From Alnus glutinosa (lineage: Eukaryota; Streptophyta; Magnoliopsida; Fagales; Betulaceae): a DNA stretch of 64,000 nucleotides. The stretch covers positions 20,623,628 to 20,687,627 of the forward strand of contig NC_084897.1 in NCBI RefSeq assembly GCF_958979055.1, in the 5' to 3' direction. The position numbers were made by a program, and so were the translations under genes. Shown here piece after piece: positions 1 through 10,700 of this stretch (positions are counted from its first letter, which is position 1; each line of letters opens with the position of its first letter). The notes beneath the pieces were generated by a model. That model had not been told where the DNA came from. It ran no database searches and worked only from the letters and a program-made list of their open reading frames with translations.

Positions 1-227
1 ATTTCATGTACAAAGTAGAAATTATTTGTTCCTTTTAGTGGACATGAAAAAATTCCATGAAAATGTTTTGAGTAAAGTTTGATCATAACCAGAACAAGAG
101 CTCATCTGATGTGTGGGAGATTATATTCAATAACCAAGTAATCAGTATCATAGACAACAAAGCATATCCCGGTAAGCTTTTGTTAACCTTTCTTGAATGA
201 CAGGATAACATAAATCCAATCCAAAAA

Positions 228-945
228 ATCATAAATCAGGGGATTGCTAAATGACAACTATAGGAACCACTATTGAAGGAAAACCACGAACATAGAAGTT
301 GAGAGAAATGATAAGTTGGTGTCAATCTTACACTTCTTTTAATGCAAACAAAGAGGCAGAAAAATTCTTGTGATAATGTACCTGTTTAAGTTCTCACAAG
401 GACTTGGTTATTATTTTTATTTTCTCTTTTTCTTTCCTCAGGAAATTCCCACAAGGACTAACATTCTACGCCCAATTCCTCAAAATACATATCTATCATA
501 ATGAACTAGCCTTGTATATTTAATCTTGGGGAAAATATACTTTAGCTTCCCGAACTACCATCACATTTTCATTTATGCCTCCAATCATAAATCAGGGGAT
601 TGCTAAATGACAACTATAGGAACCACAATTGAAGGAAAACCACGAACATAGAAGTTGAGAGAAATGATAAGTTGGTGTCAATCTTACACTTCTTTTAATG
701 CAAACAAAGAGGCAGAAAAATTCTTTTGATAATGTACCTGTTTAAGTTCTCGCAAGGACTTGGTGATTATTTTTATTTTCTCTTTTTCTTTTCTCAGGAA
801 ATTCCCACAAGGACTAACGTTCTACGCCCAATTCCTCAAAATACATATCTATCAGAATGAACTAGCCTTGTATATTTAATCTTGGGAAAAATATACATTA
901 GCTTCCCGAACCCAAACTACCATCACATTTTCATTTATGCCTCCA
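228..945. repeat. Direct tandem duplication, unit about 356 bp
   Basis: Two near-identical head-to-tail copies lie at about 228-583 and 584-945. Each contains the same anchor words, such as ATAAATCAGGGGATTGC and CTTGTATATTTAATCTTGGG. The unit ends inside the 5' terminus of the MITE at 884-1553, so copy 1 carries only the first 57 bp or so of that element and copy 2 runs into the whole element. The duplication therefore followed the MITE insertion. Confidence 0.9.
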
Positions 946-1553
946 AACTTTAAAAAGTGACATGGGGAACCCACATAATACTACCATGTCAAATTAGACA
1001 CTCAATTAGTATTTGTCATCAAAATAGATGAAAAAGAGGTCACACATGACCTCTTTTGCATTTTTCTCTCCAAAATACCCTTAATATTATTAAAAAATAA
1101 AATCAAAAAATAACCATTTCAAAAAATAAAAATTTTAAAACAAAAAATAAAAAAATGAAAAACTAACCTTTTTGGTTTTAGGTGGTTGAACCACCCCCAC
1201 AGTCAGCCATCCCTATTTTTGATTTTTTTTAGGGTGGCCGACGCCACCCCTATTTTTGTTTTTGGTTGGTTTTTGGGGTGTGGGGGTGGTTCAGCCACCC
1301 CTTAGGGTTTTTTTTTTTTTTCAAATGTTTTTCATTTTTTTAATAATATTAAGGACATATTGGTAAGAAGAACTGAAAAGTAGTCACGTGCAGCACATAT
1401 GACTACTTTTTCATTCATTTTAACGCCAATTTCTAACGGAGTGTCTAATTTGACATGCGGTGGTAGTATGGGAGGCCCTAATGTCACTTTCGAGTTTTGA
1501 GACGTAAATGAAAATATGGTGGATAATTTAGGGGACTAAAGTGTACTTTCTCC
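884..1553. mobile_element. Foldback MITE, Mutator-like (9-bp target duplication)
   Basis: The ends are long imperfect inverted repeats: the left arm, starting GGGAAAAATATACATTAGC, pairs with the right arm, ending ACTAAAGTGTACTTTCTCC. The flanks 875-883 and 1554-1562 are an identical 9-bp target duplication, TTTAATCTT, the size made by MULE transposases. The middle (about 1181-1315) is GC-rich, with CCACCCC/GGGGTGG inverted words inside AT-rich arms. No coding capacity is seen, so it is a non-autonomous element. Confidence 0.88.
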
Positions 1554-1932
1554 TTTAATCTTCTAGTTAAAAATGTTCACTAGAAGGCTAAAAGTGTGTT
1601 CTAAGAAACATGCCTCAAACATTGGCAACCATATTAGGGATTGACATTGTTTTAAAGTATCAAGGTAAGAAAAATTATAACATACCTCCACCCCATCCTG
1701 ATGATATTGAAGCTGTTTTAAAAGGCCAAGGAGTTGAAATTGTCCAAATGACAGGTATCTTTCTTAAGAAGAATTTGAACTGGTGACCTTTCAAATGAAA
1801 CTCAATTCCTTGGATAATACATCGAGTATGGTGAAAAACGGAAGTGGTATGCCAGTCTAGCCATTTTCCAGTGAAGGATAATAAATAAACAAGAACATAG
1901 AGAGAACAAGTATCAACCTATTAGGTGCTTAC

Positions 1933-2475
1933 CTGCATGACTGATCACTAGAGATGCTGCTCTCAGATGATCCGCAATGCTTGATGAGAAAGTGAAGAAG
2001 TCTACAGCCAGGGACCCACCTTCACCTCCAGACTGCATAAGAAGAAACATTTTTAAATTGACTATCAAATGTGTAAGGAAACTTATTTAAAAAAATCAAG
2101 ACCATTTGGCAAATATTTTAATAGAACTCCAAACTCCAACTCTAACCATAATTTACAGATCCAACTTCAGTAAGAACTCAAAATATAGTTCTCCTTTTCT
2201 TTTTGTTATTCTTCTTTTTCTCCTTTTTTTTTTTTTCTTTCTTTACTTTCAAGGTTAAATCCAAAATTTAATTCTTTGATGGCTGAAAACCACCTTACAG
2301 CATGCAAGGAATACACTGCTCACTACTTTCCTTTTTATAATTTCTTGCTTCTTCATCTCCGGTGATATTCTGGTGTGTGTTAGCTGCCTTTTTTTGGGAG
2401 GGAGGGAGGAATTTTATAATTACTTGCTTCTTCATCTCCGGTGATATTGTGGTGTGTGTTAGCTGCCTTTTTTTG

Positions 2476-2509
<34 letters not shown>

Positions 2510-2958
2510 TGAGGTTCTATATAAAAATTGCCAAGATCAGCATCTTAAAATTAGACAAAAATATTCAAAATTTTGTTTAAAAAATAAAAGAATTATGAGG
2601 TTCTTGATACATGTCCTAATTCACCATTACAAACCCAAGCTTCTATCTCAAAGTAGCACAAGTCATTCAATCCAAATTAAAGCAGCAAACTCCCAATGGT
2701 ACGTTGAACTACTACAAATTTTATCAGAAACCAAAACATAGGAAATGGCCAGATACTACGGTCAGAACCCAAAATTACCTTCGTGGGCGTGTCCGATCCG
2801 CGACCCATTTGAATGGTAAGGTGGGTATACCCTCTTTTCAACAACTCATCTTTAACTTCCCAAGTATCCACCGCTCTAACAAGAGCATCAAAACAAGTCG
2901 TTCCTACCGTTACGAAAACTGTTCTCTTTGGCTTTACACCATCCTCAGTATCTCCCAT
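1933..2958 (-). CDS. ALG13: ALG13-like UDP-GlcNAc transferase catalytic subunit, 5' part (two exons)
   Basis: ALG13 is the catalytic partner of membrane-bound ALG14. The pair adds the second N-acetylglucosamine to the dolichol-linked oligosaccharide on the cytosolic face of the ER. Exon 1 is 2958-2779 (60 codons, start MGDTEDGV). It has the GT28-type N-terminus with the nucleotide-loop motif VFVTVGTTCFDAL (residues 14-26) and ends at a clean AAG|GTAATT donor. Exon 2 is 2032-1933 (100 nt), after a TATGCAG acceptor; it encodes SGGEGGSLAVDFFTF and later LVISHAG, and ends at a GCAG|GTAAGC donor. The joined frame is open. The GSGSIFE-type C-terminal half typical of the family is not in the window, so the gene is cut by the left edge or lies across a very long intron. 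Exon recognition is by family memory; the splice sites are seen in the sequence. Confidence 0.85.
2333..2506. repeat. 79-bp tandem duplication ending in a 28-base G tract
   Basis: Copies at 2333-2411 and 2412-2490 share TTCATCTCCGGTGATATT. Copy 2 runs into an uninterrupted G run at 2479-2506. It lies inside ALG13 intron 1 (2033-2778). The 72-residue open frame with a glycine run here is only this repeat. Confidence 0.88.
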
Positions 2959-3167
2959 CTATGATTGACTTATACTTCACCACAATCCACACCACCTAAA
3001 CCTTCAGCCACCACAAAATATCTCAAAGTAAACAAACTAAGGAACTAAGCACTATAATTATAAGGAAATAACAGTAATAAGAATTACGATGAAAATTAAA
3101 AAGAAAAGTACCAAAACAAATAATTCTACCACATCCCCCATTCATGTAAGCTCACACACACACACAA

Positions 3168-3560
3168 TGTAACAACCCAGAAAAAACATTAGTCACATCT
3201 CCAAAATGACGAGTCAATTTGGAGTTTTCTTAAAATCACTTATAAAGCTCAGTTTCACCTACTAAGTAAGCAATGTGAGACTAAGTACCCATGAACGTCT
3301 TTATAAACTGCAAAATTAATGTGGGCTAATCATACTCCCAATGGGGGACTGGGGTGTTACAACCCCAACCCCTCCCCCCCTTTTAAACCACTGACGTTCT
3401 CGTCAGGTTAACGTCATGCAGTACTCCAATACAACATTATGTTACTAGATCGCTCTGATACTATTTATAATGACCTAGGGAAAGCGCTAGCCACATTTAC
3501 GCTATCATCCCAAAAGAACTAGTGCTTTCCATATGTCATTACACACAGAAGGCAAACATA
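3168..3560 (-). mobile_element. TRIM-like miniature LTR retrotransposon, 5' LTR truncated
   Basis: Read on the minus strand. A 194-bp repeat at 3168-3361 has TG...CA ends (TGTAAC/GTTACA). Next to it, 3362-3384 is a purine-rich tract on the minus strand (polypurine-tract position). At about 3452-3465 the minus strand reads AGTATCAGAGC, close to the initiator-Met tRNA primer-binding site. A second, diverged LTR start follows from about 3466 (shared words: GCCACATTTACGCTATCA) but is cut off near 3560. There is no coding sequence in the roughly 100-bp interior, which is the TRIM layout. Confidence 0.65.
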
Positions 3561-3562
3561 AT

Positions 3563-3752
3563 GGTCCCATTTGGCAACCCACCCTTTTTTCATTTCTCCT
3601 TTATGTCCAAAAAAGTAAAACTTCTTTCATCACATTAAGAAACAAATTTCTTCACATTTAACTCACAAAAAATTCAAAACCCATTTTACCTTTAAATCAC
3701 ATCAACCCATTTATTTCTCATTTCTCCACTCAAAAACATTTGCCAAACACAC
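3563..3752. mobile_element. Degenerate MITE with TTTGGCAAC/TTTGCCAAAC ends
   Basis: The ends are inverted (CCCATTTGGCAAC and CATTTGCCAAACAC), and the interior has the words 'ATCACATCAA' and 'TTTCTCATTTCTCC'. It resembles the elements at 13005, 17988 and 56104. It sits next to, and probably disrupted, the TRIM 5' LTR. Confidence 0.5.
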
Positions 3753-3854
3753 AATCACATTAGAGAAACTAACATAAAGAAACAAAAAATACATAGATAA
3801 AAACAATCCAATGAACCCAACAGTTGGTCTACAAGATCGACCAATTCCTTTATA

Positions 3855-5545
3855 TACTTCTTTGATAAATAATCAAAATATCATTAAAAGCGCAACCCAG
3901 GTAGATAGAAAGTATACAAGAGAAATATCTAGCTAAAAAAAAAGCAAATTAGGATAGTCAAACGCAATTGTCCAAAGGTAAAGAGAATTGAATAAAATAG
4001 TTTGATCTCCACCAATCGTCTTCTCGCAGTTCATAAAACTTCTATCATTTATTTCCCTCTAAAGACACGACAAAAGACATGATGGCACCATCTTCCACAT
4101 TGTTGCACTCCCCCCCCCCCCCCCCAAAAAAAAAAAAAAGAAGAAAAAAAAGAGAGAGAAACAAATCTACTACTAGTGTAGACATAACCCAAGACAATCC
4201 AACACGACTAAAGATAGCACTCCATAAGGCATTATCAACATCACAATAGAGAAGAAGATGATCCACATACGCTCAGCTCCTCTTACACATGCAGCACCAA
4301 TCAACCACAATGACATGAAGCTTCTTTAGGTTATCCATGGTAAGGGTCTTTCCTAGGGCGGCCGACAACGCAAAGAAACTGCTCTCAAGGGGATTTTTAT
4401 CCACCAAACACTCTTCTAAGGGAAGGTAATGCTATCATGAGGGACAAGGACATTGTCGAAAGATCTAACGTCGAACAACGCTTTTTTAGAGAGGACCCAA
4501 CGAAGCTTACCTTCATCCCCCCGTCTCAATCTAAGGAAGTACAATAATTTAAAAAATGAAGCAAAGACATCTACCTCTCAATCATGAGCCGCTCTATTAA
4601 AGGTTACGTTCCACTGATAGTAGTCACTAGAAAGCTCCAAATGATATGCTTTGAAGGCATCCTTAGCAAGAGCAATACTATTTAAATCCAGAAAGGCTTC
4701 CTTAAGGGCCTGATCTCCACACCACATGTTATGCCATAATCTAATCTTGGAACCATTTCCCACCTCAAATATGGTATGACTAAAAAATCCCTCCAACCCC
4801 TCCTAATATTCTTCTATAACTCACCTCATACGACCCATGAACCTCATTAGAAAATCACCCAACCCACGAGCTGCCATATTTAGAATCCACCACAACTTGA
4901 TACAAAACCTCTTTCTCATGCATAGAGTGGCATAGCCATGTTCCCAAAAGAGCAGCATTGAACAACAAGAAGTTCCAGACCCCTAACCCTCTGTCATAAA
5001 TCAGAGAACAAACCTTGAATTACCTTACCAAGTGAAATTTGAACTCTTCACCTAGCCCACTCCATAAGAAATCTCGTTACAACTTCTTTATGCGATTTGC
5101 AACACCAGCAGGGAGAGGGAAAGAGACGTTAAATATGTAGGCAAATTGGATATGGTGCTCTTGATTAAGGTAATCCTACCACCCTTAGACAAATACATCA
5201 TCTTTCAACCAGCTAAACGACGCTCTATGTTCTCAATAACACCTTCCCAAATAGATTTGGCTTTAAAAGATGCTCCCAACAGAAGACCAAGATATTTCAA
5301 AGGCAAAAAACAAACCCCGCAACCTAGAATACCGATCAAACCATCCACATTATTGGCATTACCCACTGGAACCAATTCCGACTTGGCCAGGTTAATTTTC
5401 AACCCGAATACAGCTTTAAAGCATAAAAATAAGGCACATAGATAGTGCAGGTGATCAAGATTATCCCCATAAAAAATCAAGGTCTCATCCACAAACAGGA
5501 GGAGAGATAAGTTAACCACACCAGAGTTCCTAGACCCCAAAAAAA
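3855..5545 (-). pseudogene. Dead LINE (non-LTR retrotransposon) remnant, RT and zinc-binding region
   Basis: Three broken minus-strand blocks are in the right order for plant LINE ORF2. At 5540-5205 is the RT palm region with LLLFVDETLIF (normally FADD, so the catalytic motif is mutated) and a following YLGLLLG block. At 4796-4578 is the post-RT VGNGSKIRLWHNMWCG block. At 4266-4045 is part of the zf-RVT region (HLLLYC..NALWSAIFSRVGLSWVM). Stops and frameshifts separate them, and a C17 run at about 4110-4126 interrupts the last one. The minus-strand 3' end near 3855-3930 looks like a LINE tail. It is 5'-truncated near 5545. Confidence 0.8.
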
Positions 5546-6640
5546 CAAGGAAACAAGAAATAACAAGGAAAATCTTTAAAATGTAAAAAATTAAAGAAAA
5601 AAATAAGTTGTATCAGATTTTGAGCTAAGATCTATTGGAAATGAACAAGATGAATACAAATCCTAAAAGATTAGTACTTTTTGCTAATTAAGTGATAGGA
5701 ACCTACGTTGCTTCGAGGGGGTCAGCCTCCAGGAATGGCTTAAGCAATTAGGGTTCTTCTTCCTTGAATCGCCACACATCATCTACACTCTTTTATAGAG
5801 ATAATTGTAGCTTATTTTAGGAGGGTAATTATTCCAAGATATTGCTAATACAATTATTATGGAAATTATAGAAATTATGGAAAGCACAAAATGTTTAGAA
5901 TCCTCAAGGGCGCTGTGCAGTGCCGTGTGACGGTGAGACGATTGCGGAGCCGTGTGTGGTGCTGATGTGCGGCAGTGGGCTATTGCTCAGTCGTTACCTG
6001 TAGTGCTGCGTGTGGTGGTTGGGTTGCCCTTCGAGTGTATGGATCTCAGAAGACGTGTGCGGTTGGAGAGCGGCGCTACTCCGGTGATTGAGTAGTGCGG
6101 TGTTGCATTGTTGCTCAGGGGGAGTTCTGGTGACGGGCCGAACGGCGTCCGGTGCTGCTCCGGTGGCGCGGCGGGTGTTGTATCACCGGTTACCGGCTGC
6201 GAGGTGAGAGGCGTGGCGGTGTGCAGCTGTGGGAAACGACCGTGGCGCTGCAATTTTGGGTTGTGAATTTGAGTCGTGCGTTCGCTGCGTTTTTTTTGGA
6301 AGAAGAAGAGGGCTGTTTGGTTGCAGCACTTGGTGGGAGTCCCTATTCCAGTGCACGGATAGGTTTAAGATTTCTCATAAGAAAGAGAGAGCCCCATAAA
6401 GAAATATTACAAAAAAGATGCAATTTAGTTACACTATCCATAAATTCAGGACAAATCTATTTTGCATTTTTAATAAATAATAGAATGGAATACTTTTTTA
6501 ATAATTTTGCTTAATTATTCTAGTTAAAAGTGAGAGATGCATAATCCATTGAAAATACTGTAAGTATCAATAACAGAGCGATTCTTCAAATTTCACCACA
6601 CATCTAATGATTCAAATAAGTCTTAGGAAAAAATACAATC
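5546..6640. other. Gene-free stretch with a GC-rich island (about 5890-6360)
   Basis: No protein family is recognised. Around 5890-6360 base composition jumps to strongly GC-rich (words such as GGTGGCGCGGCGGG), between AT-rich flanks. Open frames on both strands (5987-6253 -, 6152-6514 +) are low-complexity in amino-acid terms and look like by-products of the GC content. It could be the remains of an LTR or a captured gene leader. Confidence 0.5.
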
Positions 6641-6929
6641 TAATTCCCCAAACTACCATTATTTCTTCGTATGCTCCCCAAATTATTAATGCTTGTACTT
6701 TGGCTCCCTAAACTACCAAAATCTTTGAAAAATGCCAATTTTTACGAAATATCTCTATAATACCCCTGTCACGTGTCATTTCAAAAGAAAAATCTCTTTA
6801 CCTATTCTAATATATATATATATATATATAAAAGTACTTGAAACAAAACAAACAAAACAAGAATAACCAAATGAACAATGGAGGGGATCTTTCCCACTGG
6901 AAAACGCACCCTAAAGAAATAATAAATAA

Positions 6930-8732
6930 GGGTAAATGTATAATAAATCTCTGAGTAAATGCGTGATTTAAATTCACTCTCTCATTTTTTAATTTTGTAA
7001 ATTAGATGCTTGAGTTTTTTATTATTCGCAAGCGATCCTTCCGTTAGTGCCACGTAGTATTTTTGCTTAAAATAATTTTCTTGTTATTTTATTAAAAATT
7101 AAAGGGTTAAATAGAGTACTACCCCATGTGGTTTGACTCTTTTTTTTTTACCCCCTGTATTTTAATTCGTATCACAAATGGTACATGTGATATGGCTAAA
7201 GACGGATATGGTACTTCCTTAAAAAAACTAACGATAATTCACATGTCTACTCTCAAGAATTGACACGTGTCATATGCATTACAAAAAAACAAAAACAAAA
7301 AACAAAAAACAAAAAACAAAAGGAGGGGGTGGCTTTGGCTGGCCACCCTCAATGGCCAAAGAGCCACAAAAAAAAATGAAGGGGGTTTGGCGCTTGGGGT
7401 GGCCAAACCACCCCCGTGGCCCCCAAGGGCGAAAGATCAAATAAATAAATAAATGGGGTTTCGTATTTGGGAGTGACCGAACCACCCCCTGTGGCCTATA
7501 GGGCCAAGGGCTAAATAACAAAAAATAAATATAAATAAATAAATAGAGTTTGGCTCTTGGGGTTGACCGAACCACCCCATGGGCCACAGGGGTGGTTCAG
7601 CCACCCTCATATGAGCCACCCCTCCTCCTCTTTTTTCAATTTTTTTTTTATAAGTTTTTTTATTTCAGTTTTTTAAATTTTTTTTAAGCTTTTTATTTTC
7701 TGTTATTTTAATTTTTTTAATGCATAAGACATGTGTCAATACCTAAGAATAGACGCATTCTACGGTTAATTTTTTTACAGAAATTTTAGACGGAGGTACC
7801 ATATTTGTCTTTAGCCATAGTTCAGGTATCATCTGTGATACAAATTAAAGCGCAAGGGACAACAAATAAAAGAGTCAAACCACACGAAGCAAAAATTAGC
7901 TACAAACCAATTTGTACCATTTGGCTACAAACCGGTTTAATAAGCTGACAAGTGTCATACAACATGTAAAAGACACATGTATCGATTTCTTATTGGGTAT
8001 GACATGGCAAACTAACGAACTCTTTTAACTTGGTGGATGAAAAACGGGTTCAAGGAGTAATTTGTAATTGTAGTTTATCACAAAGACCCTTTATGAACTT
8101 TTTGTATCGTGAGTAATTCGTAATTTAAGCAAACTCCAGGAATTAATGCTGCAATTTTTTCTTATTATTATAGATCATTAGTGCCACGTAGCATTTTTGC
8201 TTAAAATAATATTTTTATTATTTTATTAAAAATTAAATCTAAAAAATAAACAAAGAAGTCGAAAAAATGTGTAAACGTAGCCTCCTTTCTACTCGTGAAG
8301 TCCAGCAATCAAAACCCAAACCTGCAACAGCCAACAGCCAAATCAAGCACAGAAGAAACCAAAGAACAAATCTGAAAAATAAAAAAACTCGACGGTACCA
8401 TCAGTTTGAACTCAACTGTACTAAAGACATACATAGGATTTTCGTGAAAACCGAGGAATTTATTTTATATTTACCATTTTTTTAACATTTTTCTTCTTTT
8501 AGGTTTTATTTTTAAAATTTATTTCTATTATTTTAATTTTTAATTAAAAAATTATTATTTTAAGCAAAAAAAATTCAAACGTGGCACTAGCCGTCTAGAG
8601 CACTTGGACGGCAAACTGACAGAAGGATTTATTGCAAATAATCCAAAACTCAGGCATCTAATTTTCAAAATTAAAAAGTTAATGAGTAATTCAAATCGCA
8701 TGTTTACTTAGGAATTTATCATATATTTACCT
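6930..8732. mobile_element. Composite foldback element, Mutator-like, with a nested insertion
   Basis: The left arm (6930 onward) and right arm (ending 8732) are inverted copies for about 180 bp; both carry TAATTTTG.AAATTAGATGC and AGTGCCACGT words. The flanks 6921-6929 AATAAATAA and 8733-8741 AATAAGTAA form an 8/9 target duplication. Inside, a 60-bp segment starting TAGTGCCACGTAG occurs at about 7048-7106 and again at about 8173-8238. Between these copies lies a second foldback element (about 7110-7905). The loop at about 8240-8540 has no recognisable coding sequence. Confidence 0.78.
7110..7905. mobile_element. Nested foldback MITE with tandem GC-rich core
   Basis: The arms are inverted: the left has GTGGTTTGACTC, GTATCACA and GGCTAAAGAC, and the right has the complements GTCTTTAGCC, TGTGATAC and GAGTCAAACCAC. 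The core at 7325-7625 repeats a block (about 7383, 7454 and 7545) built on GACCGAACCACCCC, alternating with AATAAATAAATAAA. The minus-strand open frames with FGHP/FIYL words are translations of this repeat, not genes. Confidence 0.75.
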
Positions 8733-8741
8733 AATAAGTAA

Positions 8742-10082
8742 TTTTAGAAGTTTTTCTTATATCTCTTTGAGAATGAAGTAGTTTTTAAAATAACATTTAA
8801 TCAAAATTAATTATTGATCGATCATAAACTCAACAGCAATTTTAAAAATCATATCATTCTTGATGAGTCTTCTTGCATTATTTGAGAAGAAATGGGGGAA
8901 GGAGCTATGGAATCCGAGAGAAAGAGATTGGTAAGAAACGCACCGTTTAGAGTAGTCTTGAGTCTTGACACTGAATCGCGTGGTATAAATATAATGGCCG
9001 TTTGGTTTTGGGCCGCCATGGAAATGAATGCATGTTCCATTGGGCCTAACCCACTTAAAGAAGCACACTTCGGCCTTGATTCATTTTGCATGGTTCGGGT
9101 GGGCCTAGCCCATAATCTGTAAGTACTTTTATTTTTGGTCCAATGCTGAGTCATTTTCTTTTCTTTTCTTTTCTTTTTTTTAAAAAAAAGCAATGATGCT
9201 CATGTATTATATTTATATCATAATCCTTAAATTTTCGATAAATCAATGAAATATAACTAAAAAACCTAATTAGTTGAACAACTTCAACTTCAAAATCGAT
9301 GAAATTATTGAGTTTGATCAATTATAGTTCATTGTATAACATTGAGTTTGATGAATTTTACTCCCTCCCTCCCTCCCTCCATTCCTTATTTCTTTTTAGA
9401 GCTTTTCGTATTTTTTAAGGCCTTATTCGTCTCTTTTGAAGCCCTGTATGTCTTTTTTGGCCGAATGAATTTGTCTATTCTTCTTAAAATTGTAGCCTCA
9501 TCACCTCCACTACTACAATTCCGCCTTTTTTGATATATTACGTTGTTCATGTCTTCTATTGCTTTGTTTTCTGTCTTCGCTGCTCTTGAAACTAACTTTG
9601 TTTTTAGATCTGATTATTTCTAAGATAGATTTGTCATCTTATGCTAGTTATTGATTATAGTTCAGTCTTATGTACTTATATTAAAAAATAATAATAATAA
9701 TAACTTTGATGAATCATAGGATATGTTCCTTTGACTTAAAATTTTAATTTACTTTTAAAGAGAAAATACTAGGACGAGTTTTCTAAAACCAATTCCCTCT
9801 ATGTTATTTTAGTAATTTTTTATTTATTTTTATATGTAAGACATAAAAAATATCAGATAGACTAGAGAATCTTTTTTTCTTTTTTTCTTTTTCATTCCTA
9901 TTAAAACTAATAAAAGAGGCTTTCAAATGAATAAATATAAATTTTGGAATGTCTCTTAATTTAGTAATGACTAATGATTATTTGCGCAACCAAAAAAGAT
10001 CAACCAGTTCTTATAGAACCTATCACTAAAAATAGGCGTAAGCCATCGATTCTAATCCGATAATACTGTTCCTTTTTTCTTT

Positions 10083-10116
<34 letters not shown>

Positions 10117-10700
10117 CTTTTTTTTCTCTATATTACATCACTATCGGTCGCCCAAGTAGAGATCGGAAAGAACACCAACAGCGAAAACAGTTGCTTGCTT
10201 GAATATGTACTTGTTGTAAGTGCCTATTTATTTTCTATCGATTAAAAAAAAAAAAGTTTTTTTGGAGAAAGATACTATTTCACCAATTGATTCCTCCTTG
10301 TACAAGCACGAGGCTTGATAAAGTAGAATCAAAGTCTGAAAAAGTATCTAAAATTATCAAATTTATATATTTGTACCATGTCTAAATAAAGAAACCGGAT
10401 CTACACTTATTTTCAACTCCTCGAAACATTTCGTCGCTTACTACGCGCTTCCTTGTCTCTGGGTGCCTAGGGGTACTTGTCGCGGATGGTCACCTTGTTA
10501 AGCGCCCGATAGTCTATATATCGGAAAATTTCATTTAATCCTTTTGAAATTATTATAAGTTTTGCAATGTCACTTCACTTTCAAATAATAAAAAATTACA
10601 ATGTAGGTGTTTAATGTTTCAGCTTCTTTCAATTTCTCATACCGTTAGGGTTTACCTAGTAACTCAAATGCTAACAATGAAAATGTCTTTTATATTCCTA
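8742..10700. other. Gene-free AT-rich intergenic DNA with low-complexity tracts
   Basis: It holds a (CTCC)n run at about 9361-9381, a long T tract at about 10088-10116 and scattered A/T homopolymers. I see no exon with family similarity on either strand. Short frames at 8811-9193 on both strands overlap each other and look random. Confidence 0.5.

Larger units (their letters stand above)
1..1930. other. Left edge: presumed ALG13 intron with a tandem duplication and a MITE
   Basis: No exon of ALG13 after exon 2 can be found here on the minus strand, so this stretch is probably a long intron that continues past the left edge. It contains a roughly 356-bp direct tandem duplication (about 228-583 and 584-945) and a foldback MITE (884-1553). 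A 58-codon plus-strand open frame at 1610-1786 resembles no family I recognise. Confidence 0.5.

Noticed and set aside
1610..1786. 58-codon plus-strand frame starting MPQTLATILGIDIV
   Set aside because: Reads like protein but matches no family I know, has no splice or promoter context, and lies between a MITE and an ALG13 exon on the other strand.
7279..7619. Minus-strand frames rich in FGHP and FIYL words
   Set aside because: They translate the tandem GC-rich core of a foldback MITE; two frames give similar words because the repeat unit is not a multiple of three.
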